A stretch of 64,000 bases of DNA, taken from the NCBI GenBank assembly GCA_028752905.1, contig JAQNBH010000010.1, forward strand, positions 20,394,422 to 20,458,421, read 5' to 3'. Shown one piece after another: positions 55,293 to 64,000 of this stretch; the first letter of the stretch is position 1; the number at the start of each line of letters is the position of its first letter. A model generated the notes under the pieces. The model saw only the letters and a program-made list of their open reading frames with translations, was not told the DNA's origin and made no database searches. The translations under genes were made by a program, and so were the position numbers. Source of the stretch: Cladorhizidae sp. MBARI D1340-BT2 (lineage: Eukaryota > Porifera > Demospongiae > Poecilosclerida > Cladorhizidae).

Positions 55293-58200
55293 ATGCGGAA
55301 GGAGGTTCTCACACATGCAAAGGGAGTTACCCACATTGAAGGCCCAATACAACTACGCCTGATGACGGCATCAGGACAACAGCTGCCAATACTGAGTCAC
55401 GTCTGTGTTCCTATACACATTGGTGAGCTACAAGTCAAACATAATGTTGTTGTAGTGGATACTCTAGTATCACCTGTAATTCTGGGGGTAGATTTCCTAT
55501 GTAAACATGGCGTGGTCCTTGATTTTACGAAACCATCTGTAATGGTCCGTAATAACACCACTGCAGCATCAGCAATAAATGAGAAGGTGGCCCCTGTGTT
55601 ACGGATATATGAAGCATCACGAAAAATAGAGGGAAAAGCATGTATTGTTGCAGAAATCGAACAGCCGGGGACAGATGTAGTGGAGGAATGTGCTGTCCCA
55701 ATGTATCACAAACCAACAAAATTTGAATTGCCTGAGTGTCCTAGGTCTATTCTCGCAGATGTTGTACAGGAATTCCAAGCCTTATTCCAAACAACACCAG
55801 GTGTAACAGAAGCTGCCTTGCACTTTATACCCACAAAGGGCAATCCTATCAAAGTTCCACCACGTCGCATTCCAGCACATTATCGAGAGGAAATTGAAAA
55901 CTTACTTCACACGATGCTAGAGCAGGGCATAATTGAAGTAAGTTCTAGCCCTTGGATGGCACCAGCGGTGTTTGTTCCAAAGAAGTCGGGTGATATCAGG
56001 CTGTGTGTGGATTATAGGGAACTTAACAAGAATACCACAAAAGATGCTTACCCATTACCCTTACCTGATGAAGTTCAGGACCGGTTGTCAGGCTCGACCC
56101 TATTCTCAACATTGGACTTACAGAGTGGGTACTGGCAGCTGCCAGTAAGTCCTAACGACCAAGAAAAAACAGCATTTTGCCCAGGACCTGGAATGGGTCT
56201 GTTCCAGTTTAAACGAATGCCATTTGGGTTGACTGGAGCACCCAGCTCCTTTCAACGGCTGATGGATAAAGTATTAAGAGGTCTTCCTTTTGTGACGATC
56301 TACTTAGACGATATTTTGGTGCACTCCCCGGATGAAAAAGCACATTGTGCTCACCTACGAGTAGTCTTTGAACGTCTGCTGGCTGCTGGTCTTACGCTAC
56401 GAGGGAAGAAATGCCATATCGGACTCCTTAAAGTTGGATATCTAGGCCACACTTTTACAGGAACAGGCATGTCCCCAGATCCACAGAAGATCCAAGCAGT
56501 GTTACAAATTCCAGAACCAATGGACGTCAAAGCTGTCCGCCACTTCATTGGGCTTGCATCCTATTACCGGAGATATATACCCAAGTTTTCAGACATTGCA
56601 GCGCCACTCAATGCGTTGACAAAGAAGGCCACACCATTCTCATGGAACCATGACTGCAACATAGCGTTCAATACCCTGAAGGAACATCTGATTAGTGCTC
56701 CTATCTTGGCATATCCCCGGTTTGATCAGTTCTCCCCAGAATTCAATCTGCAAACAGATGCAAGTGCTGTTGGTATTGGAGCGGTGTTAGAACAGGACGG
56801 ACATGTCATCGCATATGCCAGTCGTTCATTAACACAGTCAGAGCGGCAATACAGCGTAATCCAGAGAGAATGTTTGGCAATCATATACGCTGTGAAGCAA
56901 TTTCGTCATTACCTTCTTGGACGACATTTCAAACTCTTTATGGACCATGCCCCATTGCAGTGGCTGTCAGCCCAAAAGATGGAGGGTATGCTCTGTCGTT
57001 GGGCACTAGCCCTTCAAGAGTATAATTTGCAAATTGTGTATCGAAAAGGCTCACTCAACACTAATGCAGATGCACTCTCACGATTGGAAAGTCTTCCTTG
57101 TGCTCTCACACTAGCTCTTCCTCATTATTCCACCACTGAACTGCGAGAAGCACAACAAGCTGATAATATCATCTCAAAAGTGATACAAGCTGAACCAGGA
57201 GTATCAAGTCCTCCTCGGGGCCGAGAGTGGAGCCATTACCCTTGGCGCAGGTATGTGAACCTGTGGGGCCAGCTTAGAGTTATCAATGGTATACTCTGCA
57301 GACACTATATCCCCAATCCTGTGTGCAAAGCTGTAACTGTACCTGTCCTCCCACTAAGCATGCACAAACAAGCTCTCATGCATAGTCATGACAATCCAGC
57401 GGCAGGACATCAAGGCGCAGAGAGAACTCTCCAGCGACTACGACAGGAGGCGTACTGGGTGAGTATGGCAGGCGACGTACAACAGTACTGTAGAGAGTGT
57501 GTAAAATGCCAGCAGTCAAAGCTCACAATGCCTAAACGGGCACCATTGACAAATGTTCCCATTGGCAAGCCTTGGGAAATGCTAGCTGTTGATGTGTTAG
57601 AAGTTCCCATCTCCCGCAATAACAATCGCTATCTACTAGTGATTCAAGACTATTTTACAAAGTGGGGAGAAGCAATACCCATGCCGGATCAGACAGCAAA
57701 CCGTATCACAAGGGAACTGATAAAGTTGTTCTCTACATTTGGCCAGCCTGCAATCTTGCATTCAGATCAAGGACGTAATTTTGAAAGCACAGTCCTTGCA
57801 CAAGCATTGGAAGCATTTGGGGTAAAGAAGTCCAGGACTACGGCATATCATCCGCAAGGAGATGGTATGGTGGAACGGTTTAACCGTACACTTCTACAAC
57901 TTTTGCGAAGCTATGTAGACAAACAAGACAACTGGGAAAAACATCTACCACTCGTTCTATATGCCTATCGCACATCCATCCACTCATCTACTCTCTCCAC
58001 TCCATTTCTATTGATGTATGGAAGAAACCACACTAACGTATCTCTCACCAAGTCAGCTGCATTTGATGCTCAGTTGTACCCTGAGAACCTGCAGGCAAAA
58101 TTAGCAGAACTCAGAGATTTTGTGGAAACTAACCTTGCATCTGCTGCACACTCGCAAAAGTGCACATATGACCAACACTCAAGCACTCCTCATTTTGCAG

Positions 58201-58529
58201 TAGGTGACACTGTTTGGCTCTCTGTGCCCACTGCTGGAAAGTTGGAACCTCGATGGGAAGGAGGTTGGGTGGTGAAATCGATCAAGAGCTCGCTCAATGT
58301 TGAAATTCAGGATAGCAACCGATCCAAAATTGTGCACGTCAACCGGCTACGACATAGAATTCAACCAGACATTTCTGAGGTTCAAGACTTGGAAACAGCA
58401 ACCACACCATGTGAACAATCATGGAACCCACCTGGAGTTGACCACATCACAATCCTCCCACCTACTGAAATGCCACAGAGACGTTACCCCCAAAGAGAGC
58501 ATCATCCACCAGAACGTTATGGAACCTAA
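55293..58529 (+). CDS. pol: Pol polyprotein: protease remainder, RT, RNase H, integrase
   Basis: 1,078 codons without a stop. It starts inside the protease (VILGVDFLCKHGVVLDF near residues 66-82). Reverse transcriptase follows, with FVPKKSGDIRLCVDYRELN, FSTLDLQSGYWQLPV and the catalytic YLDD at about residue 337. RNase H has TDASAVGIGAVLEQDG near 488 and ends NADALSRL. Integrase has an H-H-C-C finger (about 699-738) and the D, D-35-E triad at about 767, 825 and 861. A GPY/F-like end (WEGGWVV) is present and no chromodomain is evident. All catalytic residues checked are present. The given ATG is the first in frame, not necessarily the translation start. Confidence 0.93.
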   Translation: MRKEVLTHAKGVTHIEGPIQLRLMTASGQQLPILSHVCVPIHIGELQVKHNVVVVDTLVSPVILGVDFLCKHGVVLDFTKPSVMVRNNTTAASAINEKVAPVLRIYEASRKIEGKACIVAEIEQPGTDVVEECAVPMYHKPTKFELPECPRSILADVVQEFQALFQTTPGVTEAALHFIPTKGNPIKVPPRRIPAHYREEIENLLHTMLEQGIIEVSSSPWMAPAVFVPKKSGDIRLCVDYRELNKNTTKDAYPLPLPDEVQDRLSGSTLFSTLDLQSGYWQLPVSPNDQEKTAFCPGPGMGLFQFKRMPFGLTGAPSSFQRLMDKVLRGLPFVTIYLDDILVHSPDEKAHCAHLRVVFERLLAAGLTLRGKKCHIGLLKVGYLGHTFTGTGMSPDPQKIQAVLQIPEPMDVKAVRHFIGLASYYRRYIPKFSDIAAPLNALTKKATPFSWNHDCNIAFNTLKEHLISAPILAYPRFDQFSPEFNLQTDASAVGIGAVLEQDGHVIAYASRSLTQSERQYSVIQRECLAIIYAVKQFRHYLLGRHFKLFMDHAPLQWLSAQKMEGMLCRWALALQEYNLQIVYRKGSLNTNADALSRLESLPCALTLALPHYSTTELREAQQADNIISKVIQAEPGVSSPPRGREWSHYPWRRYVNLWGQLRVINGILCRHYIPNPVCKAVTVPVLPLSMHKQALMHSHDNPAAGHQGAERTLQRLRQEAYWVSMAGDVQQYCRECVKCQQSKLTMPKRAPLTNVPIGKPWEMLAVDVLEVPISRNNNRYLLVIQDYFTKWGEAIPMPDQTANRITRELIKLFSTFGQPAILHSDQGRNFESTVLAQALEAFGVKKSRTTAYHPQGDGMVERFNRTLLQLLRSYVDKQDNWEKHLPLVLYAYRTSIHSSTLSTPFLLMYGRNHTNVSLTKSAAFDAQLYPENLQAKLAELRDFVETNLASAAHSQKCTYDQHSSTPHFAVGDTVWLSVPTAGKLEPRWEGGWVVKSIKSSLNVEIQDSNRSKIVHVNRLRHRIQPDISEVQDLETATTPCEQSWNPPGVDHITILPPTEMPQRRYPQREHHPPERYGT

Positions 58530-58563
58530 AGCTCGGGACGAGCTTTTATAAAGGGGGAGCGTA

Positions 58564-58788
58564 TGTAGGCTAGTTGCAGTTGCACTGAACTTGTAATTAG
58601 TGACTCATTGTAATTAGTGATGATTGCATAATTAACACTGATAGACACCTTGGTCATTGTGGACTTTATATGTACATACATAGATGGATGTGTTGATGTG
58701 ATCATGTGACTAAGCTTGGACAGGTTGTCGTTGTGATTGTCTTGTCAGTTATAAAACTTAAATCCTAAGAGATCTGTTGAGTCTTACA
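58564..58788 (+). repeat. 3' LTR
   Basis: 225 bases, identical to the 5' LTR except one C-to-T difference at 58,657. It is preceded by a purine-rich stretch (AAAGGGGGAGCGTA, about 58,550-58,563), the likely polypurine tract. Confidence 0.95.
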
Positions 58789-59541
58789 CACACAAGAAGG
58801 GAGATGCAAATATTACGGCTGCATAATTTTTCCAGTTTATCAATGACCACCTTCTGCCATCTTCCACATTGCATCCTAATTATCCTCGCACATTACTGTA
58901 CGGACTGCAACTCGCTGGCTTCACCATCTAGGTTTTCGACCAATGAGCCATAAGAAAGGTATGTGTAAGTATTTAAAAATAGTAATCATGAAATAGACTA
59001 ATATAATTATGCATGCATAAACTTTCATTGTGTATATAGGAGCGTATGTGGACGGGCATGAGCGTGAGGATATTCTTGCATACAGGAAGGAATATTTGAA
59101 GGAAAGTACAGAAGATGGTGGATGACAATGGTGTCGGAATGAGAAGAGTTTTAGAAGAGAGGGGCATCAACACTGTCAGATGAATGCAGATGACATGAGG
59201 GTGGTGTTGGTGATTTCAAGGAGGAGAAGACGATGGTGGAGACATACCTGCGTCATCAGGTTTTGTTTATTCCAAAGTTTTACTGCGAGTTGAATCCCAT
59301 TGAATGTGTATGGGGTCAGGCTAAGGTTTAGACTCGTAAATTTACCAACTTCACTTTGGTTCATCTCAGACATAATTATTCTCAACCCTGCCCTGGACTC
59401 TGTTTCAACTGACACAATTAGAAAATATTTCAGGAAGATCCAGGAATACGAGAGAGCCTACATAGAAGGAAAACAGGCAGTAAGAGAAATTGAACAAGCG
59501 ATAAAACTTTACAAATCCCACAGGAGGTTTTGTTATGATTA

Positions 59542-59940
59542 ATTAATTGCATTGATTAGTTATTGAATAACTTTGAATTTCCTCGTATGATTTTGTTGTG
59601 TTAGTGTTGTTCTTTGCATATGTCAAGTTTGAGAACCTGATGATATTTTATTATGCCCAAGTTCAACAATTTGTGATTTGACAACCGAGACCGCTCAATC
59701 AAACACTTGCAAAATCACCTTATGGTTTTGTTAATTACATCACTTCGAGTGTCTGTGGTAATTTTGGGAAGGATGCTATTAACAGAATAAGAAAAGTAAT
59801 TAATTCTAATATGTGCGAAATACTCGCGAACGTTTTAAAACTAGACTTGAAAATATTAATTTTGGCTAGATTGATCATATAATTTATGTACTCTACTAAA
59901 AAATAATGAAGTTATAATGAACAGTTATACCAAAACAATT
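59542..59940. other. AT-rich spacer, nothing recognised
   Basis: No coding or repeat motif was seen between the transposase-like gene and the next retroelement fragment. Confidence 0.4.
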
Positions 59941-59944
59941 ATTT

Positions 59945-61390
59945 TTGTCCAACACCTCTTTGAGGGCATATGGCAAGCTCTATAGGACTTGTCAGAAGGC
60001 TGCACCTCGGGAAAGTCATCAAGCACCCATCGTTCCCCTGCCAATGATAGAGGACCATTTCAGAGGATTACAATGGACATTATGGGGCCACTCCCCAGAA
60101 GTAACCGGAGAAAGAGATAAATCCTGGTGGCATGTGATTATGCCACCCATTACCCTGAGACTTTCCCCCTTAGATGTTTTGATGCAGTTTGCAGCAGAAG
60201 AACTGGTCCACCTCTTCTCCAGACTGGTTGTACCAAGGAAAACTTCACAGATCAGGGCAGCAACTGCACATCATAGTTTCTCACTGAGATCTACCGGATG
60301 CTACATGTTCATCATATCCGTATAATGCCACATCATACTCAGACAGATGGGCTGGTTGTACAATTCAAACAGACCCTGAAGTCTATTCTACATAAGTATG
60401 ACATGTCATGGAAGGAAAGGACTGGTATACCTTATTTACTGTTTGCATATTGCATCTACAGGTTTCTCCCCATTTGGGTTACTCTATGGAGGTCAGTACA
60501 TGGACCCTGGATGTTTTGCTATAGACCTGGGAGGCAGATGTCAGTGGAAGTGTCACCTCACATGTTCTGAGAATGAGGGAGAGGCTTGAGCGGATATCAG
60601 CACTGGCCAAGGAGAATATGACTATGGAAAAAGAGAGCACAAAGGCCTGCTATGACAAGAATGCTAGGGAGCATGAGTTCAAGTCAGATGACCACGTACT
60701 TGTACTGTTGCCCACCTCCACTCACAAGTTGCTTGCCTAGTGACAGGGAGCTTTAGTACTGCATTGCCAAATGAGTAGGGCAAGTTGATTACATGGTGGA
60801 GATGGATCGAAAGGAATGCAGGATATTTCATGTGAAAATGCTAAGATTGTTTGTATGACCTTCTACCGATTTGTACGCAGAGGAAGCCCATGATGGAGAT
60901 ATTGAGTATGATATATCAAGTATGGAAGGAGGATGTGGATGAGAGTACACTAACAATCGGAGAACACCTCACCGAACAACAGAAAATGGAGGTGAGTCAG
61001 CTACTGGAGGAGTTTGGAGATGTGTTCCGGAATGAACCCTGGAAAATGAATGTGCTTGAGCATGATCTTATCTTGGGTTATACTAAACCGTTCAATTTCC
61101 TCCTTACAGGTTTCCTCAGGCATATCGTGGGGTAGTGCAAGAAGAGTCAAAGAATACGCTGGCAAGTGGCATTATCACACCTTCAGACAGTACTTGGCAG
61201 GTGCCTTTAGCAAAGGGAGTGCTGGAAGCAACAACCTTTGCCATTCCATTTGGTCTATTCCAATTCACTGTCAATGCCATTTAGGTGGAAAGGGGGACAC
61301 ACAACCTTACAGATGTTGATGGATCAGCTGATCCGTGGGATGCAGGAATATGCAGGAGCCTATCTTAAAGATCTGGTCATCTTTAATTAA
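59945..61390 (+). pseudogene. Gmr1-like Ty3/gypsy pol fragment (integrase before RT)
   Basis: Integrase comes first. Its finger remnant ends CQKAAPRESHQAPIVPLP (about 59,980-60,035), followed by the core (FTDQGSN near 60,245, MPHHTQTDGLVVQFKQTLKS near 60,325-60,385, LFAYCIYRF near 60,440) and a C-terminal linker (VEMDRKECRIFHVKMLR near 60,798-60,848). Reverse transcriptase then begins: LTIGEHLTEQQKMEVSQLLE and EFGDVFRNEP (60,952-61,040), GIITPSDSTWQVPLA near 61,165-61,205, MDQLIRGMQEYAGAYLKDLV near 61,317-61,380. It stops abruptly where a LINE-like sequence starts. Stops and deletions are frequent. The order is the reverse of ordinary gypsy pol and matches Gmr1-type elements. Confidence 0.7.
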
Positions 61391-61429
61391 ACCTGGTAGG
61401 ACATGTCAAAGTCCGTGGAATGTTTGTTG

Positions 61430-62130
61430 CCACAATGCACCTGATGATTTAGCTCGAGCCCGGCTTTTGTCCATTTCTCCGGTGCATGGCTAAATGCCCT
61501 CCCTATCTCGTCCCTGGGTTTTAGGATGGATGGTGATATCATCAGGGTTGCCATGGGTCTCCGCTTTGGCTCCACTTTGTGTCGCCCCCATAACTGCCAG
61601 CACTGTGGAACAGAAGTGGATTGCCTTGCTATGTATGGTCTTAGCTGCAAAAGGAGTGAAGGACATTTCTACTGTCATGCCACAATGAGAACGACATCAT
61701 CTTCCGGGCATTGTCATCTGCCGGTGCCCCCTTCCATGATGAAACTGTCGGGTCTCTTTTGTTCTGACGGGAAAAGGCCTGATGGTGTAACCATGGTGCC
61801 ATGGAAGAATGGCAAGCAACTGGTGTGGGATGCAACCTGTCCAGATACGTTTTCCCAGTCATATCGGGGTGCAGCAGTGAGTGATGCTGGTACTGTGGCT
61901 GCTATGGCTGCTATGGCTGCTATGGCAGAAAAAAGTGGCAGCCTAGTTCCTTGCCACTTTTTTGTGCCTGCGGCCATCGAGTCATTGGTCATCGGGAACA
62001 GGTCGATGGCTTTGCTGAAGGAGCTCAGCCATAGGATAAGACAAAGAACTGGGGAGGTGAATGGCCGTACTCACCTCCTTTAGCGTCTCGCAGTGGCTGT
62101 CCAGTGGGGGAATGTCTTGTCTGTTTTGGG
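61430..62130 (+). pseudogene. LINE-like ORF C-terminus (zinc motif plus restriction-like endonuclease-like region)
   Basis: From about 61,481 the frame is open to a TAG at about 62,081 and resumes as RLAVAVQWGNVLSVLGS. It encodes AWLNALPISSLGFRMDGD, IIRVAMGLRFGSTLCRPHNC, a CCHC-like cluster (CQHCGTEVD, YGLSCKRSEGHFYCH), and GKRPDGVTMVPWKNGKQLVW followed by DATCPDTF. R-P-D followed by W-D-x-T resembles a PD-(D/E)XK core, and a Cys/His cluster upstream is what R2-type LINEs carry. I recall this module as abundant in sponge genomes. The exact clade is not assigned. An AAM triplet repeat (61,900-61,930) is a local expansion. Confidence 0.55.
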
Positions 62131-62450
62131 GTCGGTCTGGAGTTGAACTTGTTAGCTTTTTAGTTATTTATGTATTTATTGTTAATTAGTTAGTTATTTT
62201 AGTATTTTTGTAATTGTTATAACTAACATGTGTTAATTAGGTGTTAATGAACATGGTATGTTATGATTGCAGATTAAATGACAAGATTACGATATATAAA
62301 AAGAAAAAAATAACAATTGCATGAAATTCTTACTCATTATCCTGTAACTCTAACTAGAGACATTATATAATTTAATCTGGGAGGGAAATGAAATAAACAC
62401 CAAAACAAAATAAATGTATAATAAAATAATAAAAAAATAAAGATTTACGA
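62131..62450. other. Probable 3' tail of the LINE-like element and AT-rich spacer
   Basis: TTAGTTATTTATGTATTTATTG-like AT-rich sequence (from about 62,158) follows the ORF. No poly-A tail or target duplication was identified. Confidence 0.35.
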
Positions 62451-62464
62451 TTATAAATAAATAG

Positions 62465-63545
<1,081 letters not shown>

Positions 63546-64000
63546 ATAATAAGTTTGAAAAATTAAAAAAAAGACAAGCTTGGTATTAAAACATCAATAA
63601 CCAATTTGCTAGGAATATATGATGCTATCTAGAATTATATTTGTGAGATATGCCTTTTTCTATATAGGAAGTGTATTATATAGAAATTGTAATTGAAAAA
63701 AAAATTCACAAGCATAAGGATAAGCATGCAAAAATTCTTAAGAAAACGTTAGTTTCTGCTATTATGGGAGCACGACACCGAGAAGTTTAAGGTACCATCT
63801 GTACAAGATGTACATCTGATCCATAGGTGAAAGAAGCTAACATGCCATCTCTTTAGTTGTTCTGTGGGTAAGCATGCATCATGACATGCACATCGTGGCA
63901 TGTTCTTTTTGTCTTCATATATAGTATATTGCCCATTGCAAGCAGACCTACCAACTTTTGTGACAAAATGTGGGATACATTGACCACACCCACACATTTA
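63546..64000. other. No gene recognised
   Basis: A minus-strand open frame (63,997-63,749) with a Cys-rich start (CGCGQC) is present but cut by the window edge and not recognised. Confidence 0.3.

Larger units (their letters stand above)
54092..58788 (+). mobile_element. Ty3/gypsy LTR retrotransposon, nearly intact and young
   Basis: Two 225-bp LTRs (TG...CA) differ at one base only (C at 54,185, T at 58,657). A 4-bp CACA duplication flanks the element (54,088-54,091 and 58,789-58,792). Internal parts in order are the primer-binding site, gag, a split protease, then RT, RNase H and integrase. Integrase is last, the standard gypsy order. The element lies inside a transposase-like pseudogene. 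Confidence 0.95.
53529..59541 (+). pseudogene. Intron-containing transposase-like gene, interrupted by an LTR retrotransposon
   Basis: The 5' part starts MAERRRAPSKKQVYLERALR (53,529) and continues in shifted frame (DDETAQALFDN, SFNDEDIRLEASMWVWENA, to 54,091). The 3' part resumes at 58,793 (KKGDANITAA, then FFQFINDHLLPSSTLHPN), passes an 81-bp GT-AG intron (58,959-59,039), continues AYVDGHEREDILAYRKEY, GMRRVLEERGINT, and ends RKYFRKIQEYERAYIEGKQA and YKSHRRF at 59,541. These pieces match, from memory, a dispersed eukaryotic family of transposase-like proteins ending in YKSHRR. The catalytic middle (after AYRKEY) appears deleted. Stops (54,015; 58,825) and a shift near 58,895 add to the damage. 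Confidence 0.6.

Noticed and set aside
55173..55300. Programmed frameshift as the explanation for the protease frame
   Set aside because: No clear slippery heptamer was seen at the two places where the frame changes, so it is kept only as a possibility. A lesion is simpler.
55293..58529. A chromodomain at the end of pol
   Set aside because: The C-terminus has a GPY/F-like segment and a Pro-rich tail. No aromatic-cage chromodomain pattern was visible.

Overview
The window looks like nuclear DNA of an early-branching marine metazoan, most likely a demosponge. It is AT-rich, has GT-AG introns, carries microsatellites, and is crowded with decayed transposons of types I associate with sponge genomes such as Amphimedon. 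The species is inferred from remembered family resemblance, not from a search. A 100-base run of N (41,102-41,201) marks a scaffold gap.

Left two thirds (1-41,011, minus strand): one long multi-exon host gene runs right to left. I traced about 20 exons by splice sites and reading frame. They encode an extracellular region of about eight Calx-beta-type domains, one Cys-rich module, a single transmembrane helix with a basic stop-transfer, a 20-nt micro-exon, and a juxtamembrane exon ending in what looks like the start of a protein-kinase glycine loop (ESVGQ plus a split Gly) as the gene leaves the left edge. My reading is a receptor tyrosine kinase with a Calx-beta ectodomain. Its kinase lies left of base 1 and its N-terminus lies in or beyond the gap. 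All ectodomain introns are phase 1. The exons fall into two homologous four-domain blocks (41,011-21,069 and 18,198-5,465), so a segment of about 22 kb was duplicated in tandem inside the gene. The introns hold transposon debris: an element with long inverted repeats (about 2,995-5,165), two different hAT pseudogenes (10,360-11,515 and about 30,700-32,530), a Gmr1-like retroelement (13,990-15,620), a Tigger element with both inverted termini (34,637-36,477), palindromic MITEs and simple repeats.

Right third (41.2-64 kb): no host gene was recognised; this is nested, decayed mobile DNA. From left to right it holds a gypsy-type pol pseudogene (42.1-44.2 kb), an unrecognised broken minus-strand ORF (44.4-44.9 kb), a DDE_Tnp_4-type transposase pseudogene split by a foldback element (46.1-47.8 kb), an internally deleted pogo-like element (48.2-49.15 kb), a YqaJ/PHD-type ORF remnant (49.16-49.58 kb), gypsy RT/RNase H and gag remnants (49.7-50.7 and 52.6-53.1 kb), and a transposase-like gene (53.5-59.5 kb) interrupted by a nearly intact, very young Ty3/gypsy LTR retrotransposon (54,092-58,788). 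After that come a second Gmr1-like fragment (59.95-61.39 kb), the C-terminal part of a LINE-like ORF (61.4-62.1 kb) and a 1.1-kb trinucleotide array (62.45-63.54 kb).

The most notable points are the candidate Calx-beta receptor kinase with a frame-gating micro-exon, its internal duplication, the young LTR element with a single frame break in the protease region, and two retroelement relics with integrase upstream of reverse transcriptase. No rRNA, tRNA or CRISPR array was seen.
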